A DNA stretch of 25,258 nucleotides, taken from positions 1 to 25,258 of IMG/VR virus record IMGVR_UViG_3300030389_001948. One strand, 5' to 3'. The position numbers and the translations under genes were made by a program. This DNA comes from a virus. Of the stretch, positions 1 through 6,534 are shown piece by piece; the first letter of the stretch is position 1, and every line of letters starts with the position of its first letter. The notes beneath the pieces were generated by a model. That model did not search any database and had not been told where the DNA came from. It saw nothing but the letters and a program-made list of their open reading frames with translations.

Positions 1-9
1 TATTTTTCT

Positions 10-17
10 TATATTTG
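10..17 (+). promoter_or_regulatory. -7 box of a promoter cut by the window edge
   Basis: TATATTTG fits the Bacteroidota -7 element TAnnTTTG and lies 17 nt before the ATG at 35. The matching TTG -33 element would fall before base 1, so only half of the promoter can be seen. Confidence 0.45.
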
Positions 18-34
18 CCAAAACATAACAGCAA

Positions 35-787
35 ATGAAACAATACAGACCAAGACTAAGCCAAAAAGAATTTGACATCATCCAACAACACAGAAATGGC
101 GGCGGTGTAGGCATCATCGGAGATACACACGAACCATTTTGCCACCCTAATTACAGAGATTTTTGCTACGAAGTATTCGACAGATTCGGAGTGTCACACA
201 TAGTCCACATCGGAGATGAGGTTGACAATGCGGCGTTGTCTTATCATGAGAAAATGGCTGAGATGCCCAATGCTGAAAGCGAAGCTGAAACTGCTCAAAG
301 AGCAATGGAAAGATGGTACGCCACTTTTCCTGATGTAAAGGTATGCGTGGGTAATCATTCGGCACTACCGTTTCGTCAAGCCACCTCAGCAGGAATACCC
401 AAGAGATTCATCAAGTCCTATGAGGAGATATGGAACGCACCTAAAGGTTGGAAGTGGGAGATGCAATGGGAGATTGATGGTGTACTGTATGAGCATGGCA
501 CAGGAAGTAGCGGCGCTATGGCTCATAAGAACAGAGCGATAGCCAACAGGCAGTCAACAGTTATAGGTCATTGCCATTCCTTTGGTGGTGTAAACTATAT
601 GGCATCACGCAACGATTTGATATTCGGAATGAATGTAGGGTGTGGTATTGACGTAGATGCTATGGCGTTTTCCTATGGCAAGAACTTTCCTAAGAAACCT
701 ACATTGGGCTGCGGTATTGTTTTGGATGGTGGTAAAACTGCTATATTCATACCAATGGATTTAGGCAGTAGAGTTTCTATAATCTAG
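35..787 (+). CDS. calcineurin-like metallophosphoesterase
   Basis: A 250-residue protein with the motif series of the calcineurin-like phosphoesterase superfamily: GDTH at residues 29-32, GDE at 60-62, GNH at 107-109, a His at 154 (YEHGTG) and GHCHS at 178-182. These residues normally bind two metal ions, and the family hydrolyses phosphomonoesters or phosphodiesters in the cytoplasm. The substrate cannot be read from sequence; phage members are variously proposed to act on nucleic acids or nucleotides. It is a single-domain protein of typical family length, with no signal peptide. It has its own -7 box 17 nt upstream and is followed by a 98-nt gap holding the next promoter, so it looks like the last gene of a separate transcription unit. 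Confidence 0.9.
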   Translation: MKQYRPRLSQKEFDIIQQHRNGGGVGIIGDTHEPFCHPNYRDFCYEVFDRFGVSHIVHIGDEVDNAALSYHEKMAEMPNAESEAETAQRAMERWYATFPDVKVCVGNHSALPFRQATSAGIPKRFIKSYEEIWNAPKGWKWEMQWEIDGVLYEHGTGSSGAMAHKNRAIANRQSTVIGHCHSFGGVNYMASRNDLIFGMNVGCGIDVDAMAFSYGKNFPKKPTLGCGIVLDGGKTAIFIPMDLGSRVSII

Positions 788-824
788 TAAACAAACTTTT
801 TTTACATTTTTTTTACTTTTATTG

Positions 825-854
825 TTGTATATTGTAAAAATTATTTTATCTTTG
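825..854 (+). promoter_or_regulatory. Bacteroidota-type promoter for the 886 operon
   Basis: TTG at 825-827, 19 nt spacer, then TATCTTTG at 847-854. This matches the TTG-N19-TAnnTTTG consensus of the primary sigma factor of Bacteroidota. The bases after the -7 box (CCTAAG-ATTA and an A-rich leader) are nearly the same as those after the promoter at 3390-3420. Confidence 0.75.
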
Positions 855-885
855 CCTAAGATTATTAATTAAAACAAATTGAATT

Positions 886-1119
886 ATGCAAGATTTAAAA
901 GTAGAAACTATCAAAAAAGGCGATGTCCTTTTCTTCCTAGACCAAGAGATTGAACTGTTAGAAAGAATGTTACTAACAGATGAAGAAGAAGAAGTCAAAT
1001 GGAAATGTAATCACAACAAATTCATCACCCTAGATGAATGGTATAATGGCAGACTTAACGCTAGAAAGTTTGACCTAAACTCATTCAAAGAACTAAGAAA
1101 AATAATCACTAAATTGTAA
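886..1119 (+). CDS. small hypothetical early protein
   Basis: A 77-residue protein I do not recognise. It is highly charged, with an acidic stretch (DEEEEV, residues 32-37) and a basic C-terminus ending in a predicted helix. There is no membrane segment or signal peptide. It is the first gene after the promoter at 825-854 and ends 4 nt before the next start, so it is co-transcribed with the recombination/replication genes downstream. Position suggests an immediate-early gene; function is unknown. Confidence 0.75.
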   Translation: MQDLKVETIKKGDVLFFLDQEIELLERMLLTDEEEEVKWKCNHNKFITLDEWYNGRLNARKFDLNSFKELRKIITKL

Positions 1120-1123
1120 AACT

Positions 1124-1534
1124 ATGACAGAAGTAAAAACAGAAACTAGAAAAGAAGCATTAGGTAGATTGTTCAAGACCAACGGTCTAGTACAGGAAGA
1201 TGTTTACAAAGATAAACGTGGGTTTGTAATTATCACTAGGTCAGGTATTGACAAGATTATCAGTAATCGAAATATACAATTACAGTATGAGCCAATCGTT
1301 ATGGAGAAAGATTGGGTTGTGTTGAGGTGTACTGCTAAGATGATAAAGAATAAGGACATAGGTCAAACTGTTGTCGAGTCTTTTGGCGAATCATCTAAAG
1401 AAAATACTATGGGTCTTGCAGGTAAGTTTCCTGTGGCTATGGCTGAGAAACGTGCCAAATCAAGAGCAGTATTGATGCTTACAGGATTTTATGAGCAGGG
1501 AGTATTTGGTCAAGATGAAATGCTAGATGAGTAA
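1124..1534 (+). CDS. hypothetical protein, possible DNA recombination/annealing role
   Basis: A 136-residue protein with a beta-rich N-terminal half (GFVIITRSGIDKI at 33-45; WVVLRCTAKM at 64-73), then a GES motif (88-90) and a basic helix, MAEKRAKSRAVLMLTGF, at 106-122, followed by an acidic tail. A basic (M)AEKRAk.RAvLkL.G helix preceded by a GE(A/S) motif recurs in phage proteins found beside SSB and recombination genes, and it resembles the C-terminal part of some annealing proteins. The context here (SSB-like and nuclease genes downstream) fits a role in recombination or replication, but that is inference; no catalytic motif is seen. It overlaps the next gene by 8 nt. Confidence 0.8.
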   Translation: MTEVKTETRKEALGRLFKTNGLVQEDVYKDKRGFVIITRSGIDKIISNRNIQLQYEPIVMEKDWVVLRCTAKMIKNKDIGQTVVESFGESSKENTMGLAGKFPVAMAEKRAKSRAVLMLTGFYEQGVFGQDEMLDE

Positions 1535-1775
1535 GGATTTAGAATGGATAGATGAACTGCTTGAAGGTGAACCCATCAGTAATATGCAGATAGCAGTTAT
1601 TGAGGGTTTGCTATCAAGTGTTCCTTACGAACTTGAAGTAATTAGAGATATTGATAGCGGTCTTTTGTACCTCACCTACAACGAAGCTAATCAGCTTATT
1701 GCAAAGTTAAGAGAGGACTACGTTGAGAAAGACCCTAGAGAACAATTTAAAAAAATGTTTAAAAATGGCAATTAG
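1527..1775 (+). CDS. small hypothetical protein
   Basis: An 82-residue acidic protein. The pattern M-Q-x3-IEGLLSS at residues 20-31, followed by a Leu-Thr-Tyr-Asn-Glu-Ala segment (49-54) and LIAKL (57-61), resembles short helical modules found in phage early proteins, where a Q-I-LL helix precedes an (L/S)-x-EA-x2-LI-x2-L helix. No function can be assigned. It overlaps the preceding gene by 8 nt and the following gene by 11 nt, which indicates translational coupling within the early operon. Confidence 0.75.
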   Translation: MSKDLEWIDELLEGEPISNMQIAVIEGLLSSVPYELEVIRDIDSGLLYLTYNEANQLIAKLREDYVEKDPREQFKKMFKNGN

Positions 1776-1971
1776 AAAACACGCACTAACAAAAGAGGGT
1801 GCTATTGTAGCAATCACTAGAAGCCAAATAGGAAAGATAGATGGCGGCAAAGTGCCTTCAGCAATAAGACAAACTTTTATAGATTTATATATGCAGCAGT
1901 CAGATGAAAAGATTAAAAGTGCATATTTAGCAGAGTTTGAAATAGAATTAGAAATTGTAGAACTAAAATAA
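1765..1971 (+). CDS. small hypothetical protein
   Basis: A 68-residue protein of unknown function, from the ATG at 1765. That start is preferred over an in-frame ATG at 1723 because it follows an A-rich stretch and gives an 11-nt overlap like the other junctions here, whereas 1723 would overlap by 53 nt. The N-terminus is basic and the C-terminus acidic (FEIELEIVELK). No domain is recognised. It is followed after 2 nt by an HTH gene. Confidence 0.7.
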   Translation: MAIRKHALTKEGAIVAITRSQIGKIDGGKVPSAIRQTFIDLYMQQSDEKIKSAYLAEFEIELEIVELK

Positions 1972-1973
1972 TT

Positions 1974-2195
1974 ATGAAAAAGAAAAGTAAATTTGAGAAG
2001 TATTTACGCCTGAACGGTGTAACTAAGAGAAGATTCAGCGAAATAACAGGGTTGAAAGGTCAGAGTATAAATAAGTACATTGACAACCCTACTCTTCTTA
2101 GGTTGAGTCACCTGAAACTGCTATCTGAAAGCGATGAGGGTAAGTATCACGAAATGGATGAAGTTAAATTAGTAAATCAAATAAACAAATGCTAA
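1974..2195 (+). CDS. small HTH DNA-binding protein
   Basis: A 73-residue basic protein. Residues 16-37 (VTKRRFSEITGLKGQSINKY) read as a helix-turn-helix of the Cro/XRE general type: a helix, a turn at TGLKG, and a recognition helix SINKYI. There are no other domains. It lies directly before the DnaA-domain gene and overlaps it by 7 nt, so it may regulate the early operon or assist replication initiation. Neither role is shown by sequence. Confidence 0.75.
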   Translation: MKKKSKFEKYLRLNGVTKRRFSEITGLKGQSINKYIDNPTLLRLSHLKLLSESDEGKYHEMDEVKLVNQINKC

Positions 2196-2611
2196 ATAGT
2201 GTTGATAGAGAGGAAGCTCTTAAAAAGGCAATATGCGTAACGTATAACGTCAGTTACGAAGATTTGTTGGGCAAGAGCAGAAAGATGAGTATAATGAATG
2301 GCAGGAGAATGTTTTTCTACTTTATGCGTAAACATTTCGGTGGCACGTATTGGGGTATGGGCAAAAGGTACAAGGTACACCACGCCACAATAATGCACCA
2401 CGTAAAAAGTATGGAGGGTTATTTGAGCTTCAACAAAAGAGAGATGATAAACTACATAAAAGTAAGAGATTATGTCTTTGAACAAAATAGTGAAGTAACA
2501 CTATCTGAGGAACTTGACCTCCTAAAACAAGAGCAGTCTTTGATTAATGATAGAATCAATGACATACAAAACGAATTAGAATTATTAAAATTGTTAGAAA
2601 ATGGAAATTAA
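2189..2611 (+). CDS. stand-alone DnaA domain IV-like protein
   Basis: A 140-residue protein whose first ~80 residues match the duplex-DNA-binding C-terminal domain (domain IV) of the initiator DnaA: YNVSYEDLLGKSRKMSI (19-35), an R-rich helix (MNGRRMFFYFMRK, 36-48), and the signature HHATIMHHVK at 64-73, equivalent to the DnaA box-reading D-H-(S/T)-T-V. DnaA itself is about 450 residues with an AAA+ domain; here that domain is missing and the rest (95-140) is a charged, Leu-rich probable coiled coil. It could bind DnaA-box-like sites in the phage genome to recruit or block host initiation. Such sequences occur at 2930-2938, 7034-7053 and 8838-8860. It sits beside HTH and SSB-like genes. Confidence 0.8.
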   Translation: MLNSVDREEALKKAICVTYNVSYEDLLGKSRKMSIMNGRRMFFYFMRKHFGGTYWGMGKRYKVHHATIMHHVKSMEGYLSFNKREMINYIKVRDYVFEQNSEVTLSEELDLLKQEQSLINDRINDIQNELELLKLLENGN

Positions 2612-2921
2612 TGGAACTTTAGAAGCTAAATTCGACACAAAAGAATTTAAAAGTGGATTTAAGAAAAAGGAATTTGTAGTTAACACAGGCGGTGAATACC
2701 CACAGTCAATTAAGATGGAGGTCGTAAAGGACAATATTGATAAGCTAGAAGGAATACCTGTTGGAACTGAGGTAACCTGCAAGATTGATATTAGAGGTCG
2801 CCTGTATGAAGGTAACTACTACAACAACATTTTGGCTTGGGCAGTAAACACAGGAACGTTTACAAAGTCTGAGGACAAAGCTGTTGAGGTGGGTGCTGAC
2901 GATAATGACTTACCCTTTTAA
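2601..2921 (+). CDS. DUF3127 SSB-like protein
   Basis: A 106-residue protein matching the DUF3127 family of Bacteroidota and their phages: an MEINGTLEAK start, FKKKEFVV at 20-27, YPQSIKMEV at 33-41, and a GTEVTCKIDIRGR strand pair at 55-67. The order of beta strands suggests an OB-like fold. The C-terminus is acidic and ends DNDLPF, the same layout as the protein-interaction tail of bacterial SSB (DDDIPF). It probably binds single-stranded DNA during phage replication and recruits partners through the tail; this is inferred from family and tail. It overlaps the DnaA-like gene by 11 nt. Confidence 0.85.
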   Translation: MEINGTLEAKFDTKEFKSGFKKKEFVVNTGGEYPQSIKMEVVKDNIDKLEGIPVGTEVTCKIDIRGRLYEGNYYNNILAWAVNTGTFTKSEDKAVEVGADDNDLPF

Positions 2922-2972
2922 GGTAAGAATGTTGATAAAAGCATTTGATTGCGAAGTAATTGAAACTGCCAA

Positions 2973-3398
2973 ATGAAATTTGAAACCCCAAAAGATAGAC
3001 GTAGGCAAGAGAGGGCAGTAAAGCTATTCTGCGATACTTTCAATCTTGTTTACGTTGACAAGGGGGAATATTCCAAAGTGGACTTCGACCTACAAAACCA
3101 AAACCTAATTCACATTGGTGCATTGGAGGTGAAGGGATGTCCTGACAGGAAGATTGAAGATGGTTTGACAGTACAAGTAGCCATGAGAAAACTTATCGAC
3201 CTCCAACAATACCAAAAGGAAATAAAGCATCCTGTGGCTATTTGTTGGGCATTTGATGACGGTATAGTCTATGAACGACTAGATAATTTAGAAGGTAGAT
3301 TTTATTTGGGGGGTAGAAATCCTAGAGCAGGTTCGTACTTTGACGTAGAGATGATGACAAGTATTGAAATAAAAAAATTAAAAAAAGTTTTGTTTTAA
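2973..3398 (+). CDS. PD-(D/E)XK nuclease-like protein
   Basis: A 141-residue protein. The arrangement KVDFDL (35-40) followed after a strand by ALEVKG (50-55) is the D...(D/E)-x-K core of PD-(D/E)XK nucleases, with candidate residues D37 or D39, E52 and K54. A basic N-terminal helix (RRRQERAVK) precedes the core and a Gln-rich helix (LIDLQQYQKE, 74-83) follows it. A DNA-processing nuclease or resolvase role fits the neighbouring SSB-like and DnaA-like genes. Substrate and activity are not shown. It is the last gene before the promoter at 3390-3420. Confidence 0.7.
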   Translation: MKFETPKDRRRQERAVKLFCDTFNLVYVDKGEYSKVDFDLQNQNLIHIGALEVKGCPDRKIEDGLTVQVAMRKLIDLQQYQKEIKHPVAICWAFDDGIVYERLDNLEGRFYLGGRNPRAGSYFDVEMMTSIEIKKLKKVLF

Positions 3399-3420
3399 TA
3401 AAAAAAGTTATTTATCTTTG
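3390..3420 (+). promoter_or_regulatory. Bacteroidota-type promoter for the 3451 operon
   Basis: TTG 3390-3392, a 20-nt spacer, TATCTTTG 3413-3420. The leader to the ATG at 3451 ends with ACTAAAACAA, the same A-rich sequence found before the starts at 6240, 7185 and 8541. It overlaps the 3' end of the nuclease gene. Confidence 0.75.
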
Positions 3421-3450
3421 CCTAAGTATTAACAATTAAAACTAAAACAA

Positions 3451-3657
3451 ATGACTAAAGAAACTAAAAATTATGATATCGATTTATTTGCTTGCGTAGA
3501 GTTTGGAGATGTCTGCCATTGGGATTATCCTGAGTATTGTGATGCTTTCATTGAAGAAGCTGAGTACGATGGCAGGGAGTTATCAGAAGAAGAACTAGAT
3601 GAGGTGAACAAAGATAGTGCTTTGGTTCACAAATTATTAATGAATTATTTATACTAA
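3451..3657 (+). CDS. small acidic hypothetical protein
   Basis: A 68-residue strongly acidic protein (E/D-rich at 35-53) with the conspicuous aromatic segment CHWDYPEYCDAFI at residues 22-34. This pattern occurs in small phage early proteins of unknown function. It is soluble, with no membrane segment. It is the first gene of the second early operon, after a leader with the conserved ACTAAAACAA. Acidic size and position would allow a DNA-mimic or host-inhibitor role, but nothing in the sequence demonstrates it. Confidence 0.75.
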   Translation: MTKETKNYDIDLFACVEFGDVCHWDYPEYCDAFIEEAEYDGRELSEEELDEVNKDSALVHKLLMNYLY

Positions 3658-3661
3658 GACA

Positions 3662-4327
3662 ATGGCAAAAAGAATGACAGATACAGACAAGTGGAAGAAA
3701 CGCTTTTTAAGAGAGCTAAAGCCACAACACAAGTTACTATGGTTCTACATATTAGACGACTGCAATCACGCAGGAATTTGGGAAGTAGATTTAGAAGTAG
3801 CTTCTATTAGAGTAGGCTTTGAATTATCACACGATAGCCTACCATCATCATTTGGAGAAAAAGTTATATCGTTTGACAATGGCGACAAGTGGTTTATACC
3901 TGACTTCATTAACTTTCAATATGGCGAACTAAATCCAAACTCTAATGTTCACAAATCAGTAATTCAGTTATTGGAAAGATATAACCTTGAAGGGTATGTG
4001 AAGGGTTTACAAACCCTATCTAATACCGTACAAGATAAGGATAAAGATATAGTTAAGGTTAAAGCTAAGGTTAAAAGGTTTAAAAAGCCAACAGTCGTAG
4101 ATATTGCTGAATACTGTATTGAAAGAAACAACTCTGTTGATGCCGAAAAGTTTTACGACTACTATTCTTCTAATGGTTGGAAAGTTGGAAAGAACCCCAT
4201 GAAAGATTGGAAGGCATCCGTAAGGACTTGGGAGAAAAACAACACCCAAGAGAAAGAAAATGTATCGCAACCAAAAAAAGTATTAACTGCTTGGGAACAA
4301 GCTAGAACACAAATAAATAATGGCTAA
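3662..4327 (+). CDS. replication initiation/helicase-loader-like protein
   Basis: A 221-residue basic protein. Residues 1-115 are rich in aromatic residues (WKKRFLRELKPQHKLLWFYI, 11-30) and read like the winged-helix N-terminal domain of phage replication proteins of the DnaD/gpO type. A charged linker with K-V-K and D-K repeats (125-142) follows. A C-terminal domain (146-192) contains FYDYYSSNGWKVGKNPMKDW (164-183), a motif typical of Bacteroidota phage replication proteins. The likely role is origin binding and loading of the replicative helicase. The codons for EGYVKG (109-115) are matched almost exactly by a decayed fragment at 9102-9145. It overlaps the next gene by 8 nt. Confidence 0.75.
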   Translation: MAKRMTDTDKWKKRFLRELKPQHKLLWFYILDDCNHAGIWEVDLEVASIRVGFELSHDSLPSSFGEKVISFDNGDKWFIPDFINFQYGELNPNSNVHKSVIQLLERYNLEGYVKGLQTLSNTVQDKDKDIVKVKAKVKRFKKPTVVDIAEYCIERNNSVDAEKFYDYYSSNGWKVGKNPMKDWKASVRTWEKNNTQEKENVSQPKKVLTAWEQARTQINNG

Positions 4328-4535
4328 TTACACAAAACAATTTTGGATTGAATACAACAAAAAACGTAAAGGTGCAACTAAAGAAACCAAGCAATTCATC
4401 AAGGAGATGTTTGAGAATAAGACCCTGCAACGTAGAAGTTTAAATTGGAATAACTTTTATATGGTCACAGGAATGGTTCTTAATGATAAAGATGATTTAA
4501 GAAGATTACAGAACTACGATAACTACATATACTAA
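4320..4535 (+). CDS. small hypothetical protein
   Basis: A 71-residue, basic, Asn/Lys/Tyr-rich protein (MANYTKQFWIEYNKKRKG start; NYDNYIY end). No domain is recognised. The overlaps on both sides (8 nt with the replication gene, 1 nt with the next) suggest it is a dedicated partner in the replication operon. Function is unknown. Confidence 0.7.
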   Translation: MANYTKQFWIEYNKKRKGATKETKQFIKEMFENKTLQRRSLNWNNFYMVTGMVLNDKDDLRRLQNYDNYIY

Positions 4536-4930
4536 TGGATAAGCAAAGACAAATTTGGTATAGATTTACCAACGATAGAGAGCAGTTAAATGTTGACTGC
4601 GTAGATATTCTCAGCAAGTGTTACCTGATGTTGGGTCAGAAACCTGACACAGAGCAGATAGTAATGATGTCGAAACTGCTTGTGGATGACCTCTCAAGAT
4701 ACTATGGCTCAATGGAGATGGAGGAGGTTATGTTTGCCTTCGAACAGGGAATCAGGCACTCCGATAGTGGTGGCTTTGTCAATGTACGTAATTGGAATAT
4801 ATGGCTAAAGGAGTACAAAGCTAAGTCCGCCCTCAAAAGACAACAAAGGTTAATGACTGATTATGAGAAAGATAAGCAGAACCAAAAACTAATAAGTGAA
4901 ACTATTAACAAAGCTAAAAGATTGAAGTAA
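4535..4930 (+). CDS. hypothetical protein of the replication operon
   Basis: A 131-residue helical protein. Residues 20-95 hold a pattern common in phage replication operons: YLMLGQKP (30-37), a Leu-rich helix MMSKLLVDDLSRYYG (44-58), EEVMFAFEQGIR (63-74), then a NVRNWNIWLKEYK helix (83-95) and a long basic coiled C-terminus. The architecture (a short helical domain followed by a variable basic tail) resembles small helicase-loader or loader-inhibitor proteins such as G39P, but similarity is too weak to name it. It starts on the stop codon of the previous gene (TAATG). Confidence 0.7.
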   Translation: MDKQRQIWYRFTNDREQLNVDCVDILSKCYLMLGQKPDTEQIVMMSKLLVDDLSRYYGSMEMEEVMFAFEQGIRHSDSGGFVNVRNWNIWLKEYKAKSALKRQQRLMTDYEKDKQNQKLISETINKAKRLK

Positions 4931-5313
4931 TGGAAACGATATTATTTACGCTCTTGATTATTTCTATTTTATATCTTATATTTGCAATGAGAGATATGAG
5001 GGATGACATTGCTGACCTAGAGTATCGGTTGGAACTGCTAACCGAAGTATGCAACAGCAATAAAGATAGAATCAAAGTTTTAGAGTATGCCGAAGCAAGA
5101 CAGACTAACAGAAGAAAGGGTGCAAATAAATATCGTAGATTACTTGAAACTGCAATATCCAAGTGCGTTATATACTGCTACGATGGGTGGACAGTTTCAA
5201 AGGCATTACTCTCAAAGACTAAAAGCAAAGCGTACAGGATATTTGAAGGGCGTATCAGACCTGCTTATCTTCGAGCCAAACGAAACGTACTACGGACTGT
5301 TTATAGAGCTTAA
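4930..5313 (+). CDS. membrane-anchored coiled-coil protein overlapping the nuclease gene
   Basis: The ATG at 4930 sits on the preceding stop. Residues 3-20 (TILFTLLIISILYLIFAM) form an N-terminal transmembrane segment; residues 21-54 form a charged heptad-like helix (MRDMRDDIADLEYRLELL). From about residue 53 on, the reading frame runs for 227 nt through the VRR-NUC gene in another frame, and the encoded residues are basic and look like a shadow. A short membrane-anchored coiled-coil protein seems real; the C-terminal half may be extra sequence without function. It could act as a spanin-like, holin-like or anchoring protein, but no assignment is justified. Confidence 0.55.
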   Translation: METILFTLLIISILYLIFAMRDMRDDIADLEYRLELLTEVCNSNKDRIKVLEYAEARQTNRRKGANKYRRLLETAISKCVIYCYDGWTVSKALLSKTKSKAYRIFEGRIRPAYLRAKRNVLRTVYRA

Positions 5314-5455
5314 AAAGGATAAGAAGTCATATCCCACCAAAGAGCAAAAGATATTCATTGAGAACGCTTTAAAAAGGGGTTATTACGCAATATGCTGTAA
5401 GGGTTTTGACCATTGCAGGGAGGTAATTGATAAATACTTTAACAACAAACTATAA
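5087..5455 (+). CDS. VRR-NUC domain nuclease
   Basis: A 122-residue protein matching the stand-alone VRR-NUC fold of the PD-(D/E)XK superfamily: LTEERVQINIVDYL (7-20), KGVSDLLIF (54-62) with catalytic D58, and LFIELKKDK (71-79) with E74 and K76, followed by the conserved T-x-EQ-x-IF helix (84-90). Family members cut branched or structured DNA and are common in phage replication modules. The length is typical of phage copies. It begins inside the upstream ORF (227-nt overlap) and ends on TAATG with the DUF3310 gene. Confidence 0.9.
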   Translation: MPKQDRLTEERVQINIVDYLKLQYPSALYTATMGGQFQRHYSQRLKAKRTGYLKGVSDLLIFEPNETYYGLFIELKKDKKSYPTKEQKIFIENALKRGYYAICCKGFDHCREVIDKYFNNKL

Positions 5456-5751
5456 TGGATAAGAGTAAATACTACTACGACTACAAGAGGAATGTAGATG
5501 ATTCAGCATTGGAAACTGCCAAGGAAAGAAACATACCGAACTACTACATTGGCTCTGTGTACGGCTACGAAGCTAGGAAGGTGGTCGAGGATTGGAGTTT
5601 GTCGTACAACATTGGAACTGCTGTCACCTACCTCCTGCGTTGTGGCAAGAAAGCTGAACAGGGTATGTCGAGCAAGGAAAAGCATATTGACGACATTAAA
5701 AAAGCTATTAACCATCTCAAGTTTGAGATAGAAACATTGGAAAACAAATGA
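5455..5751 (+). CDS. DUF3310 domain protein
   Basis: A 98-residue protein. Residues 50-65 (SYNIGTAVTYLLRCGK) and 77-88 (KHIDDIKKAINH) match the DUF3310 pattern (f-x-lGnaikYilRagkK ... edlkKA-x-yL), a short helical domain seen alone or fused to nucleotide kinases in many phages. The two helices carry the invariant Arg-x-Gly-Lys and Asp-x2-Lys-Ala. Biochemical role is unknown; it is suspected to bind nucleotides or nucleotide-metabolism enzymes. It is coupled to the genes on both sides. Confidence 0.85.
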   Translation: MDKSKYYYDYKRNVDDSALETAKERNIPNYYIGSVYGYEARKVVEDWSLSYNIGTAVTYLLRCGKKAEQGMSSKEKHIDDIKKAINHLKFEIETLENK

Positions 5752-5969
5752 TGAATGAAAGAATAACAGACAGGCACATTCAGGTACAAGCGTTACAACA
5801 TTTGCTTATTCACTACGAAAAGAAACGTGATAGGTATTCTGATGATGGCAGAGAGGATATATTGAATACTCTTGACACATACATTGCAAAGATAAGAAGA
5901 ACAATGATAAGGTTGTTGCAGGACAAAAAAGAAGATACTGATACTGATAATGTAATTAAATTCTACTAA
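5748..5969 (+). CDS. small hypothetical protein
   Basis: A 73-residue helical protein (HIQVQALQHLLIHYEKKRDR at 10-29, then DILNTLDTYIAKIRRTMIRL at 37-56), likely a helical hairpin. An alternative start is the ATG at 5751, which would drop one residue. No known domain. It lies between DUF3310 and an HTH gene in the same operon. Confidence 0.7.
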   Translation: MMNERITDRHIQVQALQHLLIHYEKKRDRYSDDGREDILNTLDTYIAKIRRTMIRLLQDKKEDTDTDNVIKFY

Positions 5970-6167
5970 ATGAGCATAAATATATACGACAGAAAAGATA
6001 TGAGGGGTGGCGGATATGCCAAACGCAAATTCACACTTGAGGAAGCCGATTTAATACGCAAGGAATATGATGCAGGTGGCATAAGTCAAACAAAGTTAGC
6101 CAAAAAGCATGGGGTATCTCAGCCAATAATCAATATGATTCTACGAGGGAAAACTTATAAAAATTAA
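5970..6167 (+). CDS. small HTH DNA-binding protein (resolvase-type HTH)
   Basis: A 65-residue basic protein. Residues 21-63 (FTLEEADLIRKEYDAGGISQ onward to ILRGKTY) match the HTH common in phage proteins and in the C-terminus of resolvases: helix 2 at TKLAKKHG, turn at VSQ, recognition helix PIINMILRGK. This form usually binds DNA as a small regulator. It is the last gene of the operon that starts at 3451, so it could act on the accessory promoters immediately downstream. Confidence 0.8.
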   Translation: MSINIYDRKDMRGGGYAKRKFTLEEADLIRKEYDAGGISQTKLAKKHGVSQPIINMILRGKTYKN

Positions 6168-6186
6168 TTTTTTTTTTAAAAAAAGT

Positions 6187-6216
6187 TTGGCATATTAAAA
6201 AATAGTTTTATCTTTG
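6187..6216 (+). promoter_or_regulatory. Bacteroidota-type promoter (accessory unit 1)
   Basis: TTG 6187-6189, 19-nt spacer, TATCTTTG 6209-6216. Bases 6192-6219 are identical, except for one base, to 8489-8516 at the promoter of the 8541 gene, so this is a duplicated promoter cassette. The leader ends in ACTAAAACA before the ATG at 6240. Confidence 0.8.
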
Positions 6217-6239
6217 TATAGAATTTAAAAACTAAAACA

Positions 6240-6410
6240 ATGAAACCAATAGAATTAAAACTAACACAAAAAGAACTACAACTTTTACTTTCAAAATTAG
6301 TTCAATCAACAAGTGATGAAAATTTAGAAAACCCTAATTTATTAGTAAGTAAATTATATAACAAATTATACGATACTTTAAAAGAAAATAAATCAAAAAA
6401 GACAGATTAA
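6240..6410 (+). CDS. small hypothetical protein
   Basis: A 56-residue Leu/Lys/Asn-rich protein (starts MKPIELKLTQKELQLLLSKL). The start at 6240 is chosen because it follows the conserved promoter-leader cassette directly. It is very AT-rich relative to the replication genes, a pattern shared with other genes of the 6.2-8.7 kb accessory region. It is probably helical, with no membrane segment. Function is unknown. Confidence 0.65.
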   Translation: MKPIELKLTQKELQLLLSKLVQSTSDENLENPNLLVSKLYNKLYDTLKENKSKKTD

Positions 6411-6430
6411 TAAATGAAGTTTGTCTTTTT
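6396..6430 (+). terminator. weak AT-rich hairpin, possible terminator
   Basis: AAAAAGACA (6396-6404) pairs with TGTCTTTTT (6422-6430) across a 17-nt loop, overlapping the end of the 6240 gene. The 3' arm contains T5 but no longer T-run follows, so termination would be partial at best. Confidence 0.3.
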
Positions 6431-6489
6431 CTTGAAAAATGTAAAGAACTAAAATAAAAATCAAAAACAATGGGACATGGAGGTCGTCA

Positions 6490-6534
6490 GGGGGATAAGG
6501 GGGATAAGGGAGTAGGGGGGTGCTTCGGCACTCC
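6490..6534 (+). promoter_or_regulatory. G-quadruplex-type tract overlapping a UUCG hairpin
   Basis: G-runs at 6490-6494, 6499-6503, 6508-6510 and 6515-6520, separated by ATAA, ATAA and AGTA, satisfy the G3+N1-7 rule for a quadruplex. Bases 6517-6523 can instead pair with 6528-6534 (one G-T wobble) around a C(TTCG)G tetraloop. The two structures compete for the last G-run. The element lies 44 nt before the ATG at 6578, in an otherwise AT-rich region, and could control that gene at the RNA level. Confidence 0.5.

Noticed and set aside
5498-5731. Second plus-strand ORF inside the DUF3310 gene
   Set aside because: Wholly nested in a recognised DUF3310 gene; product is Arg/Thr/Cys-rich with no pattern.
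6140-6186. T-run followed by A-run after the HTH gene as a terminator
   Set aside because: A T/A homopolymer junction with no GC-containing stem; could pause transcription but is not a convincing intrinsic terminator.
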